A model generated the notes under the pieces. It worked only from the letters and a program-made list of their open reading frames with translations. It had not been told where the DNA came from and ran no database searches. A program made the translations under genes and the position numbers. From IMG/VR virus record IMGVR_UViG_3300044618_000246, positions 1 through 43,658 of that record: a DNA stretch of 43,658 nt; one strand, given 5' to 3'. Shown here one piece after another: positions 8,730 through 13,911 of this stretch (positions are counted from its first letter, which is position 1; the number at the start of each line of letters is the position of its first letter). The DNA comes from a virus.

Positions 8730-8746
8730 ATTTCATCGGAGGTTTT

Positions 8747-8920
8747 ATGGTTACTCGTTTAGACAGTCTTTTATGTAAGGTTTTGCTTTCGAAGCACATG
8801 ATGTGGGCATGGCGTTTTTGGTGGATGGAAGCCGCACGAGCCGGTAATGATTACACCACCTATGTCCGTATTGGTTTGAACACCAAAGCCCGTAGACAGC
8901 AACGCATCAACTGGATGTAA
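8747..8920 (+). CDS. Small basic hypothetical protein
   Basis: 57 residues, MVTRLDSLLCKVLLSKHMMW onward, rich in Arg, Lys and Trp. The start at 8747 is chosen because cggagg precedes it by 4 bases. The in-frame ATG at 8723 lies inside the palindrome and has no ribosome site. The C-terminus (TKARRQQRINWM) is strongly basic. It is followed 20 bp later by an intrinsic terminator. No family recognised. Confidence 0.6.
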   Translation: MVTRLDSLLCKVLLSKHMMWAWRFWWMEAARAGNDYTTYVRIGLNTKARRQQRINWM

Positions 8921-8940
8921 CACCTACTAACCTAATCCGA

Positions 8941-8963
8941 GCCCGCTTCATGCGGGCTTTTTT
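8941..8963 (+). terminator. Intrinsic terminator of the first early unit
   Basis: GCCCGC-TTCAT-GCGGGC followed by six T residues: a classic Rho-independent terminator that closes the 8176-8920 unit before the gene-free region. Confidence 0.9.
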
Positions 8964-8973
8964 GCGTCTGCTT

Positions 8974-8987
8974 CTAACAAATGTTAG
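8974..8987 (+). repeat. Exact palindrome copy
   Basis: CTAACAAATGTTAG, 11 bp after the terminator T-tract and at the left edge of the half-site array. No gene follows it. Confidence 0.8.
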
Positions 8988-9032
8988 GTCGCACCACAAT
9001 GTTACATAGAAAAGTCAGGCGGGATTTTTGCC

Positions 9033-9060
9033 CTGCACCAGTTCTCTGTGCGGGGGTAGG
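9033..9060 (+). repeat. 28-bp direct repeat, copy 1
   Basis: The sequence begins ctgcaccagttctctgtgcg and continues with a G-run and tagg. It is identical to 9100-9127. Each copy holds a short GCAC/GTGC hairpin with a loop of about 9 bases. Confidence 0.85.
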
Positions 9061-9099
9061 AGCAAGCCTCTGCTTAATTTTTAGTCAATGTTACAAAAA

Positions 9100-9127
9100 C
9101 TGCACCAGTTCTCTGTGCGGGGGTAGG
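9100..9127 (+). repeat. 28-bp direct repeat, copy 2
   Basis: Exact second copy, 67 bp downstream of the first, with the same GCAC/GTGC hairpin. Similarity fades within a few bases outside the unit. Confidence 0.85.
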
Positions 9128-9139
9128 GGCAAACCGAAT

Positions 9140-9153
9140 CTAACAAATGTTAT
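9140..9153 (+). repeat. Palindrome copy with one mismatch
   Basis: CTAACAAATGTTAT: the final base differs from the consensus. It lies 12 bp after the second direct repeat. Confidence 0.6.
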
Positions 9154-9493
9154 GTTTCCATGTTGCAATGTTACATCTAATGTTACATTTATTTTTGCGT
9201 AAGTTGTTGATTTTAAAGCAATGTTATATGTTACGTTTTTTTTCGCAAGTATATGGCGGCAGATCGGCAAGACTTCTCAGAAAGTGCAAAACATACCACA
9301 TTACATTCTAGGAAGGCTTCATATATAAATATCAAAAAAACATAACTTTATAACATTACACATTTTTTCTTTTCTAACCTATTGATTTCATTGAGTTTTA
9401 TATTGTTACATTTTGTAAATTCCATTCGTAACATTCCACAACATTGTCACGCAAAACTGTAACATTCCTGCACCGATGCACTGCCCGAAATAC

Positions 9494-9522
9494 TTGACTT
9501 ATCTGTAACTTTGTGGTATAAT
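9494..9522 (+). promoter_or_regulatory. Strong sigma70-type promoter, copy 1 of a duplicated promoter
   Basis: TTGACT, 17-bp spacer tatctgtaactttgtgg, TATAAT. The -10 is perfect and the -35 has 5 of 6 bases. The whole element differs by one base from the promoter at 12097-12125. The start near 9529 would give a leader of about 95 nt that includes the reverse-orientation palindrome at 9577-9590. Confidence 0.85.
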
Positions 9523-9576
9523 ATATGAATGGGTTGGGGGATATGTTTTCGTAACATTACCAAAGCCCATGCAAAC

Positions 9577-9590
9577 CTAACATTTGTTAG
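9577..9590 (-). repeat. Exact palindrome copy (reverse orientation), in a leader
   Basis: CTAACATTTGTTAG, inside the predicted leader of the 9625 operon and about 50 bp downstream of the promoter start. Confidence 0.8.
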
Positions 9591-9624
9591 AAATGTAACA
9601 CTAGAAAATCAGAAAGGTTAGATC

Positions 9625-9939
9625 ATGCAACGATTAGAAGCAATCCTCGGCAGAGCGTACGAACTGTCTGCCCAAATCCTCAATGACTGCGAAGCTGACA
9701 TCGCCCTTGCCGAAGAGGTGTGCGGTGAGACTGCTGAACTGCTTGCCCATATCAACGGAAACCGAGATGCGTTCGAGTCCGAAGAAGTTATGGATGCCGA
9801 GTTGGTCAAGCTGACCAAGGTTATCAATCTGCTCGACAAGGCAACGACCATCATCTACAACATGGAGGGCGACTTGTTCCAAGCCAACTACGACAAGCTC
9901 GAAGCCATCCTCGACTCATTCAAGCAAGCGGAGGTATAA
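9625..9939 (+). CDS. Acidic helical hypothetical protein
   Basis: 104 residues, MQRLEAILGRAYELSAQILN onward; strongly acidic and almost certainly all-helical (Leu/Ala/Glu-rich, no Pro). The first gene after the strong promoter at 9494, with agaaaggttagatc in front of the ATG. No family was recognised. Small acidic early phage proteins are often inhibitors or DNA mimics of host enzymes; that would fit but is only a possibility here. Confidence 0.65.
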   Translation: MQRLEAILGRAYELSAQILNDCEADIALAEEVCGETAELLAHINGNRDAFESEEVMDAELVKLTKVINLLDKATTIIYNMEGDLFQANYDKLEAILDSFKQAEV

Positions 9940-9949
9940 CAAATGTTAG
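9936..9949 (+). repeat. Near-palindrome overlapping a start codon
   Basis: ATAACAAATGTTAG: one mismatch in the left arm. The ATG in the palindrome centre is the start codon of the next gene (9943), served by ggagg at about 9930-9934. Confidence 0.7.
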
Positions 9950-10167
9950 ATTGGAAGCAATGTATTGACTGCGGTGACGATGTCCCGACCGAGCGTTATC
10001 AAGCGTTCTGTATGTTCTGCGAGCAAGACCGAGAGCGTAGTGCCAACCACGAACGACTCTCATGGTGCATCGTTCAAGAGTACGGCAAGGGCAATTACCA
10101 ATATGTAACGCCTACGAGCGCACACACAACGCTCAAACAGACTAATCAGAAACATTTAAGGGGCTGA
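9943..10167 (+). CDS. Small zinc-finger-like protein
   Basis: 74 residues with two Cys pairs, CIDC (residues 7-10) and CMFC (24-27), spaced as in a single treble-clef or zinc-ribbon knuckle. The remainder is polar. The start ATG lies inside a near-palindrome and has a good ggagg 8 bases upstream, which favours this start. Binding of zinc is inferred from the CxxC pair spacing; the target is unknown. Confidence 0.65.
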   Translation: MLDWKQCIDCGDDVPTERYQAFCMFCEQDRERSANHERLSWCIVQEYGKGNYQYVTPTSAHTTLKQTNQKHLRG

Positions 10168-10170
10168 GCC

Positions 10171-10374
10171 ATGATTAGACACACCTTTTATATTGAACAC
10201 GAGGATGGGACAGTCCTCGAGTGGACAGGGCTGAGTCACAGACGAGCGCAGACCATGCTTGGTTATACGCAAGTGTGCAAACCCGAGGGCGCATGCCGAT
10301 TCGGTTGGTACGAGGAAGCCCATCCTGTTATGGGCGAGGAATTAAATCTAACAAAAGTTAGGGAGACGCAATGA
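10171..10374 (+). CDS. Hypothetical small protein
   Basis: 67 residues, MIRHTFYIEHEDGTVLEWTG onward: a beta-strand-rich N-terminus, then a helix with RRAQTML. aaggggctgagcc precedes the start. A variant palindrome (CTAACAAAAGTTAG, 10348-10361) lies within its last codons. The stop overlaps the next start by 4 bp. No family recognised. Confidence 0.6.
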   Translation: MIRHTFYIEHEDGTVLEWTGLSHRRAQTMLGYTQVCKPEGACRFGWYEEAHPVMGEELNLTKVRETQ

Positions 10375-10574
10375 AAGTCAAAGACATACGCAAGCGTAGG
10401 GCAAAGAGCAAGTACCAATCCAATGGTGTGTTTAAGTTCTTACGCATGAGTCAGACCAAGCGATGCCGAGTCTATCAAAAAGGGTGTTGGCATTGTGACT
10501 TTTGGCACTTCTACGATACGCATAAGCGGTTCGCAACATGGCACGAAATGACAGACGAAGGAGTAATTAAATGA
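10371..10574 (+). CDS. Small basic Cys/His protein
   Basis: 67 residues, very basic N-terminus (MKVKDIRKRRAKSKYQ), then CRVYQKGCWHCDFWHFYDTH, with three Cys and several His that could bind zinc. ATGA overlap with both neighbouring genes. The charge and the Cys/His cluster suggest nucleic-acid binding; no family recognised. Confidence 0.6.
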   Translation: MKVKDIRKRRAKSKYQSNGVFKFLRMSQTKRCRVYQKGCWHCDFWHFYDTHKRFATWHEMTDEGVIK

Positions 10575-10741
10575 GACCAAAGTATGTGAAGGTGGACAAG
10601 CTGTCCAAACCCATTCGGCAGACCGACTACTTACAAATGTTAGGTGAGGTGATGCAGACATTGAAGGTCACCGAGCCGAAGCCTGTGATGGAAGAACTGA
10701 CAAGGGGCTTGCCCATACAAAGAAAGCGAGAGATCAAATGA
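10571..10741 (+). CDS. Small hypothetical protein (56 aa)
   Basis: The protein reads MRPKYVKVDKLSKPIRQTDY at the start and ends RKREIK. It is basic with a central helix. It overlaps both neighbours by 4 bp (ATGA), and aggagtaatta precedes the start. A near-palindrome (CTTACAAATGTTAG, 10630-10643) is inside it, encoding LQMLG. The overlap chain is the main support that it is translated. Confidence 0.5.
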   Translation: MRPKYVKVDKLSKPIRQTDYLQMLGEVMQTLKVTEPKPVMEELTRGLPIQRKREIK

Positions 10742-10866
10742 CACCGAAGGAAATGTACGAAGTTTTAGATAAGGCAGAGCTTGAGTACGAAGTGGTTGAA
10801 ATCTTTGAAGGCGTGCGCATTGTGCGTATTGAAGTAGACGAAGAGGAGCAAGACCATGATGACTAA
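10738..10866 (+). CDS. Small acidic hypothetical protein (42 aa)
   Basis: Begins MTPKEMYEVLDKAELEYEVV and ends with an acidic EVDEEEQDHDD tail. It overlaps the upstream stop by 4 bp and the next gene by 11 bp. Support is the tight overlap chain and the unbroken, protein-like charge pattern. Confidence 0.45.
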   Translation: MTPKEMYEVLDKAELEYEVVEIFEGVRIVRIEVDEEEQDHDD

Positions 10867-10945
10867 TTGGGAGAAGTTCGAGCGGGTCGTGTTCGTACTC
10901 GGTCTGATTGTTGTTGCCCTTGATCTGTATTACTGGAGACCATGA
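10856..10945 (+). CDS. Single-span membrane micro-protein (29 aa)
   Basis: MMTNWEKFERVVFVLGLIVV followed by ALDLYYWRP: a short polar N-terminus, one hydrophobic segment of about 15 residues with aromatic ends, then a stop. A gaggag sits about 8 bases upstream. Very small membrane proteins of this type occur in phage early regions. A holin-like role is possible but it is unusually small. Confidence 0.4.
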   Translation: MMTNWEKFERVVFVLGLIVVALDLYYWRP

Positions 10946-11160
10946 TGGGGTTGTTACAAGACGAGAGTGAGGGGTACGAGCCCCAACGATTGAGCCGTTG
11001 GTTTGCAAGCCGACTGGATGCTAAGCAAGTGATACGAAATAATTTTAGAAAGGTAACAAATGTTAGAAGCAAGACACAAGATGAAACTGTTCTACCCAGT
11101 GCGTCCGTGGGAGAACGAGCCCGACCATGCGGAGTGGATACAAGAGCCAAGCGGTTATAG
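10942..11160 (+). CDS. Doubtful overlapping small ORF
   Basis: A 72-residue frame starting MMGLLQDESEGYEPQRL that shares a 4-bp overlap with the upstream micro-gene, but its last 100 bp run out of frame over the next, better supported gene. The N-terminal 40 residues look protein-like; the C-terminal part (VLPSASVGERARP) reads like a shadow of the overlapping gene. Either it is a real gene with a long overlap, or 10946-11059 is a short spacer. Confidence 0.25.
   Translation: MMGLLQDESEGYEPQRLSRWFASRLDAKQVIRNNFRKVTNVRSKTQDETVLPSASVGERARPCGVDTRAKRL
11053..11066 (+). repeat. Near-palindrome overlapping a start codon
   Basis: GTAACAAATGTTAG: first base differs. Its central ATG is the start of the 11060 gene, with aaagg just upstream. 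The context gaaaggtaacaaatgttagaag recurs exactly at 13898. Confidence 0.7.
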
Positions 11161-11569
11161 ATGCCGCATCAAGCGCAACGAAATCACAGGTAGTCTTTGT
11201 GGTTATGTTGGTATACCCAAGGAACATAGGTTCTGGGGTAAATGCTACCACGGGGAGAACGAAGAGGTTGATGCCATAAGTGAGGATGTGCATGGTGGGC
11301 TATCCTATTCTGCACAGGGTGACGATGGGTGGTGGTACTTTGGTTTTGATACTGCCCATGCCGATGACTTCACCCCAAAGATTGTGGAGATGTTGATTGG
11401 ACTTGGGCGTGAGGTAGGTGATCTGAGGTATCACGAGTGCATGAACTACAAGACATGGGAGTTTGTCGAAGATCAGATTTACTGGTTGGGTAAACGACTA
11501 TGGCAATACAACGAGTACGAGCAAGCGTATAGCGAGTACCACAAAAACAAGGGAGGCAAAGATGTATGA
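11060..11569 (+). CDS. Conserved-looking hypothetical protein rich in Trp and Tyr
   Basis: 169 residues starting MLEARHKMKLFYPVRPWENE, with many aromatic residues (DDGWWYFGFDTAHADDF; DQIYWLGKRLWQYNEYEQAY). The pattern suggests a compact alpha/beta fold with a C-terminal helix. The start at 11060 has aaagg 6 bases upstream; the ATG at 11081 has no ribosome site. No family recognised. It is followed by the 11562 gene with an 8-bp overlap. Confidence 0.65.
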   Translation: MLEARHKMKLFYPVRPWENEPDHAEWIQEPSGYRCRIKRNEITGSLCGYVGIPKEHRFWGKCYHGENEEVDAISEDVHGGLSYSAQGDDGWWYFGFDTAHADDFTPKIVEMLIGLGREVGDLRYHECMNYKTWEFVEDQIYWLGKRLWQYNEYEQAYSEYHKNKGGKDV

Positions 11570-11774
11570 GCAGTACTACCTTTGCCGACTACCAAGGACA
11601 GGCGTTGTGATTCTGTTGCGTGAAGGCGATTACAAATACTTGCGTAACCACGAGCGTACATTGCGCGTGCCTGACCCTGATGCGGAGGCGGTTCTGATAG
11701 CACAGGGGCGCAAGCATGAGGTGGTTGCGTATTACAACTTAATCAATGGAGGGAATCTAACAAATGTTAGCTAA
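11562..11774 (+). CDS. Hypothetical small protein (70 aa)
   Basis: Starts MYEQYYLCRLPRTGVVILLR. The ATG at 11562 is chosen over upstream in-frame starts because gggagg lies 5 bases before it and it overlaps the upstream stop. An N-terminal beta hairpin and a helix (DPDAEAVLIAQGRK) are likely. The final codons (NLTNVS) are encoded by an exact palindrome copy at 11757-11770. Confidence 0.6.
   Translation: MYEQYYLCRLPRTGVVILLREGDYKYLRNHERTLRVPDPDAEAVLIAQGRKHEVVAYYNLINGGNLTNVS
11757..11770 (+). repeat. Exact palindrome copy across a stop/start junction
   Basis: CTAACAAATGTTAG. It codes for the C-terminus of the 11562 gene in one frame, and its ATG is the start of the 11764 gene in another. Confidence 0.8.
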
Positions 11775-11925
11775 GTACTACGTGACAGGGTGGAGTGGGC
11801 GGTTCAGCATGTGGATTGCCGAGAGTCTCGAAGCGAAGAGCAAAGCGGTGGCGAAAGAACGATTCTTGTCCAAGTACCCAACGCTCAAGAAAATTAAACT
11901 TTATAAACTAAGAGGTGAAGCATGA
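11764..11925 (+). CDS. Small basic hypothetical protein (53 aa)
   Basis: Starts MLAKYYVTGWSGRFSMWIAE and ends KKIKLYKLRGEA: an N-terminal aromatic strand region, a central helix with many Lys, and a basic end. It overlaps the previous gene by 11 bp with ggagggaatc upstream, and the next by 4 bp. No family recognised. Confidence 0.5.
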   Translation: MLAKYYVTGWSGRFSMWIAESLEAKSKAVAKERFLSKYPTLKKIKLYKLRGEA

Positions 11926-12095
11926 GCGATTTAGAGATCCTGTTCTGGGTTGTGCAAGCGTGCGTAGGTGGTTGGCTGTTGTATCGAGTGGGATACCACA
12001 TCGGACACAACGATGGTGTTAACTCAGCGATGGGCTTTGTTGATACTGAATTGAAACGATTGAAGAAAATATTGGAGGATTGCACCACGGAATAA
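11922..12095 (+). CDS. Small single-span membrane protein (57 aa)
   Basis: MSDLEILFWVVQACVGGWLL begins a hydrophobic segment from residue 6 to about 25, followed by a polar helix with NDGVNSAMGF and a charged LKRLKKILED end. This is a typical N-anchored small phage membrane protein. aggtgaagc is upstream, and the start overlaps the previous stop by 4 bp. It is the last gene before the second strong promoter. Confidence 0.5.
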   Translation: MSDLEILFWVVQACVGGWLLYRVGYHIGHNDGVNSAMGFVDTELKRLKKILEDCTTE

Positions 12096-12096
12096 T

Positions 12097-12125
12097 TTGA
12101 CTTATCCGTAACTTTGTGGTATAAT
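12097..12125 (+). promoter_or_regulatory. Strong sigma70-type promoter, copy 2
   Basis: TTGACT, 17-bp spacer tatccgtaactttgtgg, TATAAT. One base differs from the promoter at 9494-9522. It starts 1 base after the stop of the upstream gene. The leader to the MoxR gene is about 105 nt and contains an exact palindrome (12197-12210). Confidence 0.85.
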
Positions 12126-12196
12126 AAAGGTTGGTATGGATAATTGTGTCTGTATCAGGGAAGGTGTAGCTGTAAATAAATGCAGAGTAAATACAC

Positions 12197-12210
12197 CTAA
12201 CAAATGTTAG
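12197..12210 (+). repeat. Exact palindrome copy in the MoxR leader
   Basis: CTAACAAATGTTAG, 27 bp before the MoxR gene start and about 65 bp downstream of the predicted transcription start. Confidence 0.8.
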
Positions 12211-12237
12211 AACTATCAGCGTATTAGAAAGAACATC

Positions 12238-13305
12238 ATGGCAGAAATCAATTTCGGTAAATCAATTACCCTCAAGCAAGCGGCAAACCTTATCCGCACA
12301 AATCCAACGACTCGATTCCTGTTGCAAGGCGAGCCCGGGATTGGCAAGTCCTCCCTACTAGAGAATATTGCCGACTCCCTCGGTTATGAGTATGCCTATA
12401 TTGACGTACCCAATATGGACTTGGGCGACATCGCAATGCCTGTGATCGACCACGACACAAAAACTACAAGGTATTACCCCAATGCTCGGTTCGGTGTGCA
12501 TACTGGCAAGCCCATGGTCATCATGCTTGACGAGTTTACCAAGGGTGCTGAGCCTGTGAAGAATATGCTTCACCCTATGCTTGAGAAGGCAAACCCTCGT
12601 TTGGGTGACATACCATTGAACCCCGACCATACCATAGTATTTTTGACGGGTAATCTTACGACCGATGGGGTAGGCGACTCCCTCAAAGCGCATAGCCGTA
12701 ACCGACTCGTACCCGTGACGATTAGCAAACCCGATGCCGAGCAATGGATTGAGTGGGCTATTGGTAAGGGACTCGAGCCCGAGGTTATTGCATGGGTCAA
12801 CCGATTCCCTCATGTGTTGGCAAGCTACACCGATGCCGCACAGGGTGACAACCCATACATCTACAACCCACGCAAGACTCAGCATGCGTTCGTATCGCCA
12901 CGCTCATTGGAGACAGCATCGAACATCGTGCGGACTCGTAAAGACAACGACCCTGATTCGGTGATTGCCGCTTTGACTGGTGCGATTGGTGAATCGGGTG
13001 CGCGTGATATGCAAGCGTACATTGAGTTCTCAGATCAACTTCCTACTTGGGAGGCGACCATCAAAGAGCCAAAGACTACTGTTGTACCCACAAGTCCAGG
13101 GGCGTGTGCCATTGTGGTGTTCGGTGCTATCGCTCGCATTACGAAAGAAACCATTGCCCCATTCATGGAGTACTTGTCTCGATTCGATGCCGAGTGGCAA
13201 GCCGTGTTCGCAATCAACATTGCGAAGAACCCAACCAAGCAAGCCATTGCGTTCTCAAGCAGTGCGTTCAAAGATTGGGTTGTTAAGAACCAAGACCTAC
13301 TCTAA
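12238..13305 (+). CDS. MoxR-type AAA+ ATPase
   Basis: A 355-residue AAA+ protein. Walker A is GEPGIGKSS (31-39), Walker B is VIMLDEF (94-100), followed by TIVFLTGN (sensor-1-like) near 135-142 and an SRNRLVPVTISKPD arginine-finger-like region. MoxR ATPases act as chaperones that insert metals or remodel partner proteins, nearly always with a VWA-domain protein. Here the VWA partner is two genes downstream (13905), which strongly supports the pairing. The operon is driven by the duplicated promoter at 12097. Length is normal. Function in a phage is unknown; remodelling a host or virion complex would be a guess. Confidence 0.8.
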   Translation: MAEINFGKSITLKQAANLIRTNPTTRFLLQGEPGIGKSSLLENIADSLGYEYAYIDVPNMDLGDIAMPVIDHDTKTTRYYPNARFGVHTGKPMVIMLDEFTKGAEPVKNMLHPMLEKANPRLGDIPLNPDHTIVFLTGNLTTDGVGDSLKAHSRNRLVPVTISKPDAEQWIEWAIGKGLEPEVIAWVNRFPHVLASYTDAAQGDNPYIYNPRKTQHAFVSPRSLETASNIVRTRKDNDPDSVIAALTGAIGESGARDMQAYIEFSDQLPTWEATIKEPKTTVVPTSPGACAIVVFGAIARITKETIAPFMEYLSRFDAEWQAVFAINIAKNPTKQAIAFSSSAFKDWVVKNQDLL

Positions 13306-13315
13306 CAAATGTTAG
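13302..13315 (+). repeat. Exact palindrome copy
   Basis: CTAACAAATGTTAG overlapping the end of the MoxR stop region. Its right arm merges into taggaagg, the ribosome site for the next gene. Confidence 0.8.
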
Positions 13316-13329
13316 GAAGGTTTAACGGA

Positions 13330-13533
13330 ATGACCGCATCAGATTTCAGAAGGTACATCGTCAGATGGGTAACAGAGTATGGCGAGCATACCAACTGGAA
13401 TCTGCAAGTGATCGGGTATTGCGTGTACGACACAAGGGACTGCATATCTTTGTTTGAGCATGCCGACCGACAAGTTTGTGAAAAGGTATTAGGAATGATG
13501 TTGGAAGGAGACAGTAATGGGCTATCGAAGTGA
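13330..13533 (+). CDS. Small hypothetical protein between MoxR and VWA genes
   Basis: 67 residues starting MTASDFRRYIVRWVTEYGEH. I prefer 13330 because aggaagg lies 9 bases upstream; the in-frame ATG at 13309 sits inside the palindrome and lacks a ribosome site. Trp- and Tyr-rich N-terminal helix, then a two-Cys region and a Leu/Met-rich helix. It overlaps the next gene by 17 bp. Position suggests it belongs to the MoxR/VWA set; no family recognised. Confidence 0.55.
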   Translation: MTASDFRRYIVRWVTEYGEHTNWNLQVIGYCVYDTRDCISLFEHADRQVCEKVLGMMLEGDSNGLSK

Positions 13534-13888
13534 TGTGGTTGCGGTGTTCTACACCCACGATATTAATGAGTTCCCTGCGATGAAGTTATTCATTGACGAG
13601 AATGTACCTGAGTGGTTCAAGGATGACGAGTACATGCGTGTAGTTAAGGGTTCTGAGCTACACGTAATCAAGTTCACGCTGAATGGTGTGAAGTGGTATC
13701 CATCGTACCCCGATGTACAAGGGTTCGAGCGCATGATCGACAAGTTCGATTCGTTGTGCGAGGGTGGGGATAAGTGGGCGTGGGAGTTCGTGCGTATAGG
13801 AGAGGAGGTAGAAGACGTAGAAGAGAAGAGCAGTTCGGAGTCAGAGAATCTGCTGTATGTAGTTAGAAATATTGAGTGTGATTATTAA
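13517..13888 (+). CDS. Hypothetical protein (MGYRSDV type)
   Basis: 123 residues starting MGYRSDVVAVFYTHDINEFP, with a strand-helix pattern and an acidic Ser/Glu-rich stretch near residue 100 (EDVEEKSSSESE). ggaaggag precedes the ATG. Proteins starting with this sequence occur, from memory, as unknowns in many phages. It overlaps the upstream gene by 17 bp. No catalytic motif seen. Confidence 0.65.
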   Translation: MGYRSDVVAVFYTHDINEFPAMKLFIDENVPEWFKDDEYMRVVKGSELHVIKFTLNGVKWYPSYPDVQGFERMIDKFDSLCEGGDKWAWEFVRIGEEVEDVEEKSSSESENLLYVVRNIECDY

Positions 13889-13897
13889 CATCGAAAG

Positions 13898-13911
13898 GTA
13901 ACAAATGTTAG
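13898..13911 (+). repeat. Near-palindrome overlapping the VWA gene start
   Basis: GTAACAAATGTTAG with gaaag upstream; the ATG at 13905 is the VWA start. The surrounding 20 bases match those at the 11060 gene start. Confidence 0.7.

Larger units (their letters stand above)
8964..9624. other. Gene-free AT-rich region with ATGTTAC half-site array (candidate origin or control region)
   Basis: About 660 bp with no credible gene. It contains at least ten copies of ATGTTAC(A) or its complement GTAACAT: 8998-9007, 9087-9095, 9167-9176, 9179-9187, 9227-9234 (variant), 9351-9357 (variant), 9403-9412, 9428-9435, 9459-9467 and 9551-9558. It also contains three full palindromes (8974-8987, 9140-9153 with one mismatch, 9577-9590), a 28-bp direct repeat, and a very AT-rich stretch at roughly 9181-9420 that could unwind easily. 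A repeat array next to an AT-rich block is how many phage and plasmid origins look; it could equally be a regulator-binding array. A promoter at 9494-9522 closes the region. Confidence 0.55.

Noticed and set aside
8964-9624. CRISPR-like array of ATGTTAC repeats
   Set aside because: The units are 7-9 bases, unevenly spaced and in both orientations, with no constant repeat-spacer pattern.
12136-12210. 24-codon Cys-rich frame (MDNCVCIREGVAVNKC) in the MoxR leader
   Set aside because: Its ribosome site would lie at or before the predicted transcription start, and it ends inside the palindrome; kept only as a remote leader-peptide possibility.
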